Positions 23,870-35,599 of a stretch of DNA of 64,000 nt are shown here, piece by piece (the first letter of the stretch is position 1; every line of letters starts with the position of its first letter). The notes below the pieces were generated by a model. It was not told where the DNA came from. It did not search any database and was given only the letters and a program-made list of their open reading frames with translations. The position numbers and the translations under genes were made by a program. Source of the DNA: Mytilisepta virgata (lineage: Eukaryota > Mollusca > Bivalvia > Mytilida > Mytilidae); contig CM051519.1 of assembly GCA_028015205.1 (NCBI GenBank), positions 88,433,539 through 88,497,538 on the forward strand, in the 5' to 3' direction.

Positions 23870-25149
23870 TTAATAATCCTCCATGTAATCACAAAAACTG
23901 GACTTAAAAGCCTGACTCGCAGGATATTCCAACTTATTGGCAACAGCGGGTGCCGTACAAGCACTGGACTTGGGCTTATTATCTCTTTCATTCTTCTTCT
24001 GGAGTCTAAAACAATCAGCCATCAGGTGACCATTTTTCTTACAATAAGCACAAGTTAGTGACTTCTTCTCAAAAGTATCAAATTTTGTACCAGACATATT
24101 ATAACTAGACTGACTCTTATTCTGTGCAACAAGCTTAGTATCAGTACGCTCAGTACTTTGATTTTTGTAATGTCCGCTTGAAATATTAAAATTTTGACCT
24201 TTGGAACTTCTTTTATATGAAAGGGTATAATTATCGGAAACAACAACTGCATCTTGCAATGTCTCAACAGTTTTGTCATCTAAATGTGTTTTTAAGTCTA
24301 AATTAACACACTGTTTGAACTCTTCTAATAACATTAATTGTCTTAATTTATCAAAATTTTTATCTACATGTATTTTCTTTGACGTAAGCCATTTATCAAA
24401 TAGATCTTCTTTTTCCCTGGCAAATTCAACATAGGTTTGTGTTTCAAACTTTTTATAAAAAATTTCTGTCTATATGCTTCTGACACTAGCTCATAAGCTT
24501 TCAAAACTTCCTGTCTAACAGTGTCATAATCAGAACTTTTTTTCTGAAGAAAGCGCTGAATAATATTCAGCGGCCTTGCCCTCAAAAACACTTTGCAGCA
24601 TTGTAGTCCAATAAGGCTTTGGCCATTTCAAATTTTGAGCAATTTTCTCAAACTGTGGAAAAAATTTATCAACCGTTTTTTCACAAAATTTGGGAACCAA
24701 ACGTATATTTTTTTGCTGCATCAAAATGTTCTGATTTTGACTCATATTTAGTGTTGCTTTCTACTTTAACCATTTCCATTTTTATTTTCTCCATCTCAAA
24801 CTTTTCCCTCATTTCAAGTTCTGCCTGTCTTTCTTCTTTTTCTACTTGTTTTAATTTAAATTCGTTTTCCAGTTGTTTTTCCAATTGTTTTAATTTAAGT
24901 TCATGTTATAATTCAAGCTGTTTTAATTTGAAAGCATCAACATTTTCGACCTTGAATTCAAGAGCCTCTTCACCAAAAATTTTCGAGTCAACAAAATTGT
25001 CTATTACCAAATTTTTTATAATTTGTTTTCTCATAGATGCTCTAAAATCTATTTTAGATGTTATCAAGCAACACTAATTCTTCTTTCTTTAGTTTATCAA
25101 ACCCTTCCAGGTCTGGCGTTTTCAAAAAATTACTAGTATCAAATGCCAT
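23870..25149 (-). pseudogene. Gag of the Gmr1-like element
   Basis: Start ATG is at 25149-25147 (MAFDTSNFLKTPDLEGFDKL). A charged Gln/Lys/Glu-rich coiled coil follows (around 24930-24680), then a capsid/SCAN-like segment (LRQLMLLEEFKQCVN, TVETLQDAVVVSD) and a CCHC knuckle (C-AYC-KKNGH-LMADC). Frameshifts and stops occur near 24900 and 24450-24550. SCAN domains are thought to come from Gmr1-type gag, which fits. Confidence 0.8.
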
Positions 25150-25215
25150 TTTGTAGAATTTTGTGTGCTAATTCTAATAAAAATACTGTGAAATTTTTAA
25201 TAAGATATTAACGTT

Positions 25216-25233
25216 CTCCCACACAAGCCCCCA
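25216..25233 (-). other. Primer-binding-site-like sequence, LTR end at 25239
   Basis: The minus strand reads TGGGGGCTTGTGTGGGAG, close to the tRNA-Pro type site found in many elements. Five bases away the LTR would end in ...GTAACA (plus strand TGTTAC from 25239). The outer LTR boundary cannot be placed. Confidence 0.5.
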
Positions 25234-25386
25234 ATTTCTGTTACGGCCAGAAGTCACCTTTTAATTGTAGCCAACAAAAGACACAAATCAATAATAAAAT
25301 TCAACAAGGTTTGTTATATACGAGTTTGAATTACACATCGTATATTATGATCATTCCAAAATTATTGAGGGGGTGGAAAGGGGGGT

Positions 25387-25453
25387 ACCTTTCTCCTTTC
25401 TCCCGCCCCTCGTCTCCTTTCTCCCGCCCCCTCTCTCCTTTCTCCCGCCCCTC
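25387..25453 (+). repeat. 21-bp TCTCCTTTCTCCCGCCCC minisatellite, array 1
   Basis: Three units of about 21 bp, preceded by GAGGGGGTGGAAAGG near 25368. The same unit forms a second array near 28527-28610, 3.1 kb away. Confidence 0.85.
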
Positions 25454-25669
25454 TGCTTCCATCTCCACCTTAACAACCGTCTTTTTTTCAGATCAATCGA
25501 TTTTAATACAAATTTGAATTAATATATAACCATATATAGGTGGCATAGGTCTTTTTAAAGCATATACTGATTTTACGAACAAGGCCTGCCTCCGAGAACA
25601 CAAATTAATACACAATGTTGGAATGTTGTCAATTGTGCATTGTGCATGCCCCAATGTCAAGAAACTCAT

Positions 25670-27780
25670 TTTTAGCTCACCTGGCCAAAGGCCATGTGAG
25701 CTATTGCCGTCACTTGTCGTCCGTGGTCGTCGTCGTCCGTCGTCGTGATCGTTAACAATTATATAAAACTCTTCTCCTCTGAAACTACTTGACTAAAAAA
25801 TTAGAACCAAACTTGGTATGAATGTTCCTTGGGGAACCCTGCATAGAACTGATGTGGGGATTTTTGATTCGTCGAAAAACATGGCCGCTGTTACTAAAAA
25901 TAGAACATAGGGGTCAAACAAGATTTTTTCGCAAATATCTAAAAAATCATTAGGTTACGGCAAATTCTGGCAGGTTGAAAGTGTTCAGCATAATGAGAGC
26001 TACCTGTGTGCTGATTTTCGTGAAAATCTGTCAACTGATGTTAGAGTTATTGCCATTTTTTGACATTTTTGGCTTTTTTTATGTTATTATTTCAAAAATC
26101 TTCTCTGAAACTGCTATTCAAAATCAAATTAAACTTGGTAAGATTGTTCCTTAGGGTATCCTGCAAAATGTTAATGCTTGGATTTTTGATTGGTCGAAAA
26201 ACATGTCCGCCCTTACTAAAAATAGAACATAGGGGTCATAATGCTGTTTTTTTGCTATTTTTTCCTGAATTATAGAAAGAAAATGAAGATGAAAGCTACT
26301 TTCAAGGTAAATATGGTATCCCGAGTTGAATGGTGATGATGAAAGTTTGTTTCGGACGGCCATTTTTAAAATGGCTGCCATTTTCCCGCCATTTTTAGCT
26401 CACCTGGCCAAAGGCGTTGTTAACAATTATACAAAACTCTTCTCCTCTGAAACTACTAGACTAATAAGAACCAAACTTGGTATGAATGTTCCTTGGGGTA
26501 CCCTGCATAGAACTGATGTGGGGATTTTTGATTCGTCGAAAAACATGGCCGCTGTTACTAAAAATAGAACATAGGGGTAAATTGCTGTTTTTTGCTAATA
26601 ACTCAAAAACCGTTACAGATATCGAAAATCTGACATGGGATAAAATTGATCAGCATGACAAGATCTACCTACCCTGAAATTTTGAAGGAAATTCCAAAAC
26701 CCATTTATTTAGGAGTTATTGCCCTTTCTTCGTCAAATTTTCAAAATTTTAACATTTTTCGTCATTTATCTCCAAAACTATTTGAGATAGAAGTGAAATG
26801 TAAATTTGAAAAATGTTTGCCATGTTGAGATCTACCTACCCTGAAATTTTAAAGGAAATCCCAAAACCCATTTAGGAGTTGTTGCCCTTTTTTTTTGTCA
26901 ATTTTTTTTATTTTTTTTATTCAAAAATCTTCTGCTCTGAAACCGCCGGGCCGATTGGTTTGAAACTTAATAGGAATGATCTATGGCATGTCCTCTATAA
27001 ACGATCCTCAATTTATTTTAATTTGACATAAAACATGGCTGTCGTAGCTAAAAATAGAATATAGGGGTGCATGTGTTGTTTTGGCTTATAACTTAAAAAC
27101 CGTTACAGATATCTAAAATTTGGCAAAATTGATCAGCATGACAAGATCTACCTAACCTGAAATTTTGAAGGAAATCCTAAAACCCATTTAGGAGTTATTG
27201 CCCTTTTTTCGTCAAATTTTCATAATTTAACATTTTTCGTCATTTATCTCCAAAACTATTGGAGAAAGAAGTGAAATCTAATTTGAAAAATGTTTGCCAT
27301 GTTGAGATCTACATACCCTGAAATTTGAAAGGAAATCCCAAAACCCATTTAGGAGTTATTGTCCTTTTTTGTCAAATTTTCAAAATTTTAACATTTTTGC
27401 ATTTATTTCCAAAACTATTTGAGATAGAAGTGAAATATAAATTGAAAAATGTTTGCCATGTTGAGATCTACCTACCCTGAAATTTTGAAGGGAATCCCAA
27501 ATTCTATTTAGGAGTTATTGGTTTGTGTAATTTGAGGTCGGGTTCTGTTACATTTATTTAAGGTTCACCCTTATTCCTGGCCAATTTTGTCAACTTCCTG
27601 CCAGGACTACCACCATCAGGGAACATATTTTAACATTAAACCTTATGAAAAAAAAATCGTCAACAAATTTTCCCTGAACAATTGAACCAATTGCAACAAA
27701 CTTGGTCAAATAGTTGATTAATTGTCCAATGAAAACCAGACTCCAGGTGAGCGATACAGGCTCTGGTGAGCCTCTTGTTG
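25670..27780 (+). repeat. Pearl-like AGCTCA-family element, long copy with nested second head
   Basis: Head at 25674-25702 folds as AGCTCACCTGGCC/GGCCATGTGAGCT, followed by a GTCGTC-rich run. A second head without the GTCGTC run lies at 26397, so the copy is internally duplicated. Tandem units carry GAACATAGGGG and AAGATCTACCTACCCTGAAATTT. The tail is CAGGTGAGCGATACAGGCTC then GTGAGCCTCTTGTT, an inverted echo of the head plus a short hairpin. Noncoding. Confidence 0.8.
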
Positions 27781-28526
27781 ATATGTATGGTCATGTATGA
27801 GGATCATGAAATTAGACATAGTTTTTTATTGTGTCATCTCTATTTTTCCCTGTCCTCGAGAACACCTTACTTTGTATTGTCAAGTGGATAACGTAAATAT
27901 TTTAAGGTGACCTGGGAAATTGTTGAAATATGCATGGACTATCCTGACTCTGTGATGTGTTCTGTGCTATTTTATCTTATTTTTGTTTTTGGTTCTGTCT
28001 GTTTGGGTGATGTTGATTGGTTGGAATATATGTCATTGTTGACCCTTCCTATTATCCATTTGTTGTTCATTTATAAATGTGCAGTAGGTCGAAATTGGCC
28101 TATGCAAAGTCTACACACATTACCTACTTAAATGCCAAAGTTATATTTTTATCTTTACAAGTATTAAGCCCTCAGAAGTATGGTTTCTGGGACGAAGATG
28201 TACTATTCCTATGCCTAAGTATCCCACATCAAACCCACGCGTAAACGTGGAGAATTTAGATTTTTCATGCGTAAAGACTTAAGCATGTTAACAATGGTTT
28301 GAAATGTCGATAAAATAATTTGTCTATAGTATCATGTTAGTTTAAGTCAGATTGAACATCAAATTCTTTAATGAAATGATCGGAAATGGCAAAAATGGTT
28401 TGGGAAATATAAATGTTGCCCTTTTTCATAGATTTGTCCATTTATTAGAACATTTAGTATCCAGTTTTTTCGTTTTTTTACCTCTTTATTTTTTTTTCAA
28501 CATTAAAAGTTCGTCTCCCTTTGATA

Positions 28527-28630
28527 GTTCTCCCTCCTTTCTCCCGCCCTTTCTCTCCTTTCTCCCGCCCCCTTTCTCCTTTCTCCCGCCCCCTTTCTCC
28601 CTGTCTCCCAATACCCTTTCCACCCCCTCA
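28527..28630 (+). repeat. 21-bp TCTCCTTTCTCCCGCCCC minisatellite, array 2
   Basis: About four units, followed by CCTTTCCACCCCCTCATTATT, the reverse complement of the sequence that precedes array 1. Confidence 0.85.
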
Positions 28631-29726
28631 TTATTATGTAAGTCAAATAGAAAGTTCTAATCCTTCCATCAGTATCTATTATTGTTCCAGTGATTTCTAA
28701 ACTGCATAGTTATAACATTATTTGGTAAACAACTATAAGTATTATGTAAGCATATTATACATGTTATAAGGCCACACAAAACAAATTAGGCCAAGATACA
28801 TAAATATAATAATACAATATCATAGCAATATCTATAAGTTATAAGGTTTACCAAACTCAAGGTTGTATATATAAATTGTTAACTGCTGTAGTTATCATTG
28901 AGGTGACAGAAAACAGACTTATTATATAAAGTAAAAACGAACTTATACTGGATGAACTCCAGGTTCTCCTAAAAGAGGAGGGATTTAGGGGAGGCAACAG
29001 GTTAACTTTGGTTTCAATTTTTTTGTAGGAAAAAAAGCAAAAACGACAGTGCTGTGTATGTTGAATGTCTATCCACGCAAAATCCCGTAATTAAATTTAA
29101 ACAATGTCATGATCGATGCAGTGTTTTGGCCGACAAGAACGAGATTTTCAGGGGCATTATCTCGATCATTTAACAGCAACGTAAACAGTGGGAAAGATTT
29201 CAGGAAAAAATGGATCTTTGAAGATGGGTGTTACTTATCTCTTAAGCATTGTTCTGTTATTAGACTTCTCGGTTTTACCATTCATGTACAGGCATTTCTG
29301 GCCTTTGAATAATTTAATTTGTAATATTTTTGGTTTGCAGCATTTATTAACGTATATACGCATTCAGTAGTAGATCAAAATTGATTTATCGATAAAAGTC
29401 CAATACATTATCATAATTTGAATTCTCGATATAGGAATACATTTGACGAACACGAATGTGGAGATGGCATGTAGATCTACCATTTTCTGCCTCCAAAAAA
29501 AAACTTTAAAAAATCAAAAACATGAAAATGGTGGTCTCGCGTCAGCGAATGTAATTTGGTCATTTTTAATAATGTATCAAAATTGGTATCATGAATTGGT
29601 TACAGAAGCGAAACATAAAATGTTTTCATGGCATAGAATATTAATTGATAAATATCTTTCCACCTAGTTCTATTTATGGAGTACTAGTGTGTATTTAGTT
29701 CCCGCGGCTCAACTTTACACCAAAAC
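28631..29726. other. Intergenic stretch, nothing recognised
   Basis: AT-rich; small ORFs without recognisable domains. Confidence 0.45.
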
Positions 29727-30014
29727 CACAGATGTCCGACTAATGGATGTTTTTTTTTTGATTTTTTTATTTCACGAGTACTTTTAATAAATATTGACCA
29801 TAAACACGAATATTCATCTTTTTGATATCAATGTGCTATATACTAGGATTCTACGATTTTTAGTATAATTAGGACGTGAAAAGTATATAGCACATTCATA
29901 TAAAACGGCCGAATATTCATGTTTATGATAAATATTTGTTAAAAATACTTGTGAAATAAGTACCAAAAAATAAAAAAAAAAAAAAAATAGATATCCGGAA
30001 GTCTGGCCCCTGTG
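29727..30014. mobile_element. hAT-like MITE (copy 2), 288 bp
   Basis: Same family as 5188-5438: termini CACAG...CTGTG, internal matches AGTACTTTTAATAAATATT and ATTTTTAGTATAA. The flanks ACCAAAAC (29719-29726) and GCCAAAAC (30015-30022) give an 8-bp target duplication with one mismatch. Noncoding. Confidence 0.75.
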
Positions 30015-30338
30015 GCCAAAACGACATGATTATGTTTGTCATCAGGGGAAACTAAGACGACAATCCATTGAGGTCCGACACTGATTAGTTTCTTTGTCAG
30101 CACATATGATATTTAAATACGCATGTCAAATGTTTTAAAATACTTCTAGGGTCACTAGGTTTAAACTTCCTGCCAAATTGAAAAGACAACAATTATAAGG
30201 TAACATAATTATTTATTAAATAATATGATAAAAATAGCCTTAATTAATATGGCAAATTTGGCACGGCCAATATTTTTATGTTGCCCTGGTCTTTAAAGAT
30301 ACCGGTATTTATATGGAAATTTATCCGCTTAATAATTA

Positions 30339-31165
30339 ATACAGATTTTCGGCCCGGGGCAATACGGAAAGTCAAGTTATTCATCCACTAGGGTAATACA
30401 GCTTCCAAACCAGGGCAATACGGAATTCCATACGGACCGGTTTTACTATAGTATTAATTAATGGATTTTTTATAATGGCTCTGTAATGTTTCCAAGGTCT
30501 GTAATAATGAAACGAGGAAGGCTAGTAATGGCCCAAGGCAATGCCGATCCAGTGAAAAAACTGAGGGTCATTATTATAGACCGAGGACACATTAAAAGGC
30601 CACTATTAAAACATCCATTTCTTAATACCTTTATTAACTCAACTGATGAAATACAAATTTAGTGTAACAATGTTGTATAGGTATTTTTATGCCTATTCAT
30701 CAGTTGTAACTTGTTATAAAATGTTTCCGGGGTTGAAAAGGGATAATAAAACAATCTTTTAAACAAATCCGGCTGAATAGAAATTCTTTATAGTCAATCG
30801 CATATAAAACACAATACTAGGATCAGCACAATCAACAACAACAAAATTCCATGCGACAAAATCCTCAGAAATGTGTAGCCATCTTGAATTTTCTGATTTC
30901 ATAATGGCCCAGTTTTTTCATAATGGACCATGTAACAATGCCCTGTTTTGACGTAATGGCCCTGTTATGAAATTTGTAATACCCATGCATTTTAGCTACA
31001 CATGTATTATACTTAGTTGGTTAATAAAGACATTTTAATAATTTAATACAGATTTTCGACCCGGGGCAATACGGAAAGTCATATTGCTCCGTTATGCATC
31101 CACTGGAACAATACAGCTTCCATACAGGGCAATATGGAATTCCATACGGACCGGTTCTACAGATT
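30339..31165 (+). repeat. Two dispersed copies of a roughly 115-bp GGGGCAATACGGAAAG unit
   Basis: Copies at about 30339-30450 and 31046-31165 share TAATACAGATTTTCG, GGGGCAATACGGAAAGTCA, ATCCACT and ATTCCATACGGACCGGTT. A short 27-bp array (TATAGACTGGCTATACGGAC) follows the second. The DNA between is AT-rich and otherwise unremarkable. Confidence 0.75.
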
Positions 31166-31304
31166 ATTTTGTCATACTGTGGACTGGTTATACGGACGAG
31201 CTGTATAGACTGGCTATACGGACCAGCTGTATAGACTGGCTTTTCATACAGACTGGCCATACAGAATATCTGTACAGCATTGTTTTTGATTATTTGATAA
31301 AAGC

Positions 31305-31445
31305 GTTACGAACTTGCTGATTTCTGTATTCGCACTGTATTGATTTCGGTCAGTTGTTATGGCCCTCGACCCTACGGGCCTCGGGAACAATACAGCTAAC
31401 CTTGAATCCATACAAGGGCCAATACAGAATCAGCAAGTTAGTAAC
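31305..31445. mobile_element. 141-bp foldback MITE
   Basis: Terminal arms 31305-31330 and 31421-31445 are inverted copies (GTTACGAACTTGCTGATT...) with one substitution and one indel. The centre has CCCTCGACCCTACGGGCC. Confidence 0.7.
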
Positions 31446-31666
31446 ACTATAATATTACATAAAATACGTTAAAGAAACCATTGCTCCAAATGACAATATT
31501 TCATATGATAAAGTAGATGTTCTTTTATGAGCTCAGGTCAGGTGTGGTTTTCACTGTAAGGTATAATCACTTTCGTTAGGAGTGTCAAGTCACTTGGTCT
31601 AATTTTCAGAAAACCAATCCTGGAATCATGTCCTTATTAATATTTTGATAATTGTTCATTTATACA

Positions 31667-33250
31667 TTTTAGCTCACCTGTCCTAAAAGGATATATAAGC
31701 TTTTGCTATCACCTGGCGTCCGTCGTCCGTCCGTCGTAAATTTTTTCAAAGATCTTCTCCTCTGCAACCACTGAACCAATTACAGCCATACTTGAATGAT
31801 CCTTAGGGTATCTAGAATAAAGTTTGTGTTTTATTTTCTTATCCGTCGAGAAATATGGCCGCCATGGCTAAAAATAGAACATAGGGGTAAATTGCAGTTT
31901 TTGGCTTATATCTCAAAACTAAAGCATTTAGAGCAAAACTGACAGGGATAAAAATGTTCATCAGGTCAAGATCTACCGGCTATGAAATTTTCAGACGAAT
32001 CGGTCAACCCTTTATTGGGTTATTGCCCCTGAATTGTTAATTTTAAGGAAATTTTGCAGTTTTAGGTTGTTATCTTGAATATTATTATAGATAAAGACAA
32101 ACTGTAAACCACAAAAATTTTCAGCAAAGTAAGATCTACGAATAAGTTAACATGACCAAAATCGTCAGTTGACCCCTTATAGGAGTTTTTGCCCTTTAAA
32201 GATAATTTTTCACATTTTTTCGTCATTTTGTAAAGTTTAAAAAATCTTCTCCTCTGAAACTACAGAATCAATTTCAGCCAAACTCAGGCTGAAAGATCCT
32301 TAGGGTATCTAGTATAAGTTTTGTGTTTTATTTTCTTGTCCGTCGAGAAACATGACTGCCCTGGCTAAAAATAGAAAGTAGGTGAAAATGCACTTTTTGG
32401 CTCATATCTCGAAAACTAAAGCTGTTAAGGCAAAACTGACAAGTAGTTAAAATGTTTATGAGGTCAAGATCTACCTGCCATGAAATTTTCAGACGAATCA
32501 GTCAACCTATTTTTGGGTTATTGCCCCTGGATTGTTAATTTTAAGGAAATTCTGCAGTTTTAGGTTATTAGCTTGAATATTATTATAGATAAAGACAAAC
32601 TGTAAACAGCAAAAATCTTCAGCAAAGTAAGATCTACAAATAAGTCAGCATGACCAATATCGTCAATTGACCCTCTATAGGAGTTTTTGAACTTGAAAGA
32701 TTTTTTACATGTAAACAGAAAATAAACGCCTGACATATTGTCACAGATGTTTAGGGCATAACTTGAAATAAATTCAATGGTAGCTGTACAAGTAAAATGG
32801 AGCGTCAAGGGTCCAGGTCCTTGAAAAATTCCATAGCAACCGATGAAAAAGTCCCTAGCAACTACATATATTGTGTTAAAGACGTTATAATTTACCTGTA
32901 CAAGTCAAAAAGAAAGGCCAAGAGTCAAGGTCATTGAAAATGTCCATACCAACTGATGAAAAAAAGTCCCTAGCAACCATATCTATTTGGGTTCAGGACC
33001 ATACAATTTACCTGTTCAAGTCAAAATGGAAGGCCAAGAGTCAATGCCATTGAAAATGTCCATAGCAACTGATGAAAAAGTCCCTAGCAATCATATCTAT
33101 TTGAGTTCAGGATCCTATATTGTAGCTGTACTGATCAATATTAAGGAAAAAATTGCTATGGTATGCTTAAATATCAAAAATAATCATTGATGCAAGATCT
33201 ACGCAAAAGATAACAGGTGAGCGATTCGTGCTCTTGGGAGCCTCTTGTTT
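31667..33250 (+). repeat. Pearl-like AGCTCA-family element
   Basis: Begins TTTTAGCTCACCTG, has GTCCGTCGTCCGTCCGTC, two or three long units (AATATGGCCGCCATGGC, AACATAGGGGTAAATTGC, GAATATTATTATAGATAAAG), and ends ACAGGTGAGCGATTCGTGCTC then GGGAGCCTCTTGTT. Its end is 250 bp upstream of the B-box gene. Confidence 0.78.
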
Positions 33251-33500
33251 GTTTCAGTTTTAATGGTTGTTATTTAAAAATTCACATCTCACTCCTATAA
33301 AAAGAGACACGACAATGTAGAGATTATATGATACTTTCTATGTTTTGTTCACTATGCGTCTACAAAAAAAGTTTAAGTATTTGTGTAAACTGAAAAAAGT
33401 CAACTATTTTTTTTTTAGATATTTTTTAACAATTTTCAATTTCTTTTTCTCTACACAACACTATTTTTACAGGTGAAAGATTTTAAAAGTATTCTTAAAT

Positions 33501-35132
33501 ATGGAAACTGTCATCTGTGCACCATGTAAGGCACGCGGGAAAGAAATTGTTTCATCCCACTGGTGTGTCACGTGCGAGGAACAACTGTGCCCCGAATGTA
33601 CAAATACCCACAAGGTAATGAAAATCTCAAGGGATCACCCGCTATTTGAAGTATCTAAAATCCCTAAACAGATGAATATCTCGGACCTCCTTTGCTCAAA
33701 ACACGATAATTTACCATATGAATACTTTTGTATCGATCATGATGTTCTTTGTTGTAAAGAATGTTTAGCCTCAATTCACCGCACTTGTAAAAATGTTATG
33801 TCCGTAGATATGGCGTCAAAAGGCGGCAAGAAGTCCCAAGGGTTCGTAGACTCCGTTGAACTTATAAAACAATTCTTAGAAACGATTGATTCTCTCACCA
33901 GTGATAGCAAAAAACGTATTGGAAACATTGAACAGAAAGTTAGTAAAATCAGGGGTTGTATTTTGGAGGCGAAGAAGAAAATAACCTCTCACTTAGACTT
34001 TCTCGAACAGACATTAATGCAAGAACTAAACGACAAGAAGGACGAAATTATTTCTGATCTTCAGGAAAAAATTAATGAAATTCAAACTATTGAAACCCAA
34101 GTAAAAGAGAAAAAAGATACTTTTGAAATGGTTGACCAATATGGAACGGACAAACAAGCATTTCTACTGACACAAAATAGTAGAAGTACCATTGAAGAGA
34201 TTGAGCAGAAGTTAACCTCCATTACTGACAAAGCAACAGATTCCGAAATTCATTTCAATACGAACAACCTACATGATAATATTCTATCTATAGGATCATT
34301 AGTGATAAGGGAATCCCCCTGTCAGATTAAATTTGTGCCAGTGAAAAAGCGCCAGTCGCAGGTGCCTGTAGTTCGTATAAACAGAATTCCGTTTCTTGTT
34401 TATGAATCTGATGTAGACCTCTCAAGTGTAGGAAGTATTTATGGTATGACTATAAATGAAAGAAACCGACTCATTCTGTGTAACAATGGTAATACCAGAT
34501 TATTAGTGTATGACGAGAACAATATATACATGTATCAAATAAAAACCAAGTACGAACCGTGGGATATAGCAGTCATACCAGGTACTTCTACCGTTGTTGT
34601 AACGTCTGACCATGGGGATTATATACAGTTCATAGACACAGAGAGAAAGAAAACCATCAAAGAAATTAAGGTGAAAAACAGCGGCATGGGAGGTATAACT
34701 GTGTCTACTAAATATATATTTGTGGGGGCAGAAGGAAAAATACATGTTCTAGATTATAAAGGTCGATCTGTCAGAATAATTAAGTTACAAGATACGAACA
34801 GAAAACCTTGGTTTATGTGTCTAGGTAAAAACGGAAATATTTATTATACTACCCCAACATGTATTGAATGTATACAACCTGATGGTAAAGTAGTGTTTAC
34901 GTCATCTAATGTGACAGATCCTTGGGGTATCCAGACTGATAATCATGACAATGTGTACGTTATTGATCGTGTCAAATCAGCCATTCATAGATTTCGGTCT
35001 GACGGAACAGTCATAGGTGTATTGAAAGACAATGTATTGGATCCTGTATCACTTTACTTCAATCGAGACTACTCAAAGTTATACGTTACAAATTGGCTTT
35101 CTGTTTCATGCTTTAAACTTGCACAGTTGTAG
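33501..35132 (+). CDS. B-box / coiled-coil / NHL-like propeller protein (TRIM-like, no RING)
   Basis: Uninterrupted ORF of 543 residues. Residues 6-46 form a first B-box (C6-C9, C22-C25, C30-C33, H37, H46). Residues 65-96 form a second (C65-H68, C77, H80, C84/C85, C88, H93, C96). About 110-245 is Lys/Glu-rich coiled coil (IEQKVSKI, LMQELNDKKDEIISDLQEKI). About 300-543 has repeating blades with NGNTRLLVYD, DNVYVID and SKLYVTNW, like NHL propellers. There is no N-terminal RING, so E3 activity should not be assumed. A TTTTTACAG acceptor at 33464-33472 suggests a spliced 5' UTR exon. Such single-coding-exon B-box/NHL genes are greatly expanded in bivalves; the ligand is unknown. Confidence 0.88.
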   Translation: METVICAPCKARGKEIVSSHWCVTCEEQLCPECTNTHKVMKISRDHPLFEVSKIPKQMNISDLLCSKHDNLPYEYFCIDHDVLCCKECLASIHRTCKNVMSVDMASKGGKKSQGFVDSVELIKQFLETIDSLTSDSKKRIGNIEQKVSKIRGCILEAKKKITSHLDFLEQTLMQELNDKKDEIISDLQEKINEIQTIETQVKEKKDTFEMVDQYGTDKQAFLLTQNSRSTIEEIEQKLTSITDKATDSEIHFNTNNLHDNILSIGSLVIRESPCQIKFVPVKKRQSQVPVVRINRIPFLVYESDVDLSSVGSIYGMTINERNRLILCNNGNTRLLVYDENNIYMYQIKTKYEPWDIAVIPGTSTVVVTSDHGDYIQFIDTERKKTIKEIKVKNSGMGGITVSTKYIFVGAEGKIHVLDYKGRSVRIIKLQDTNRKPWFMCLGKNGNIYYTTPTCIECIQPDGKVVFTSSNVTDPWGIQTDNHDNVYVIDRVKSAIHRFRSDGTVIGVLKDNVLDPVSLYFNRDYSKLYVTNWLSVSCFKLAQL

Positions 35133-35599
35133 AGTATTACATTTAAACATGAAGAAATGAAGTATATTGTATATCCACCAAATATTGAACAAAAATTATT
35201 ACTACTGTTATTGGTCCTAAAATTGTAGATTCTATTTGTGTGATGTTTTAGAGTTTGTCAGTATAAAAGTGAACAAATAATATTTTTTTAGATGTATTAT
35301 AAAGTTCATATGACTATTTGAGTGGAGTCTTAAGAAATGCTGTTGTAGTAGATTTTATAGAGACACTGACTCTTCATAACTATGTCAGATATTGCAAGTA
35401 TGTTTCACGATTTGCAGAGAAAGAAGAATGGTAACCTTAGATCCCTTCATTTTACCACATGTTTAGATATATTTTTTCTTTGAATCTTACTCATCTGCAA
35501 TATTTCCAAGATAAAAATTAACAGATTAAGACCACAGTAATTCATTTTCATAAATAGTATAGTAGTATATAGGAAGTTTTCAGTTATTATTTGTGAAGG

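Larger units (their letters stand above)
21799..25260 (-). mobile_element. Gmr1-like Ty3/gypsy LTR retrotransposon, truncated and decayed
   Basis: Reading on the minus strand from 25.2 kb: LTR end, PBS-like site, gag with zinc knuckle, DTGA protease, integrase directly after the protease with no RT between, then an integrase-RT linker (NLFPGVPNKTTAVCHDV) where the element stops. The gag-PR-IN-RT order is the mark of the Gmr1 group, unlike ordinary gypsy elements. RT and RNase H are lost at the 21.8-kb junction. Several frameshifts, an in-frame TAG and a catalytic Asp to Asn change make it inactive. No second LTR is present. Confidence 0.85.
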
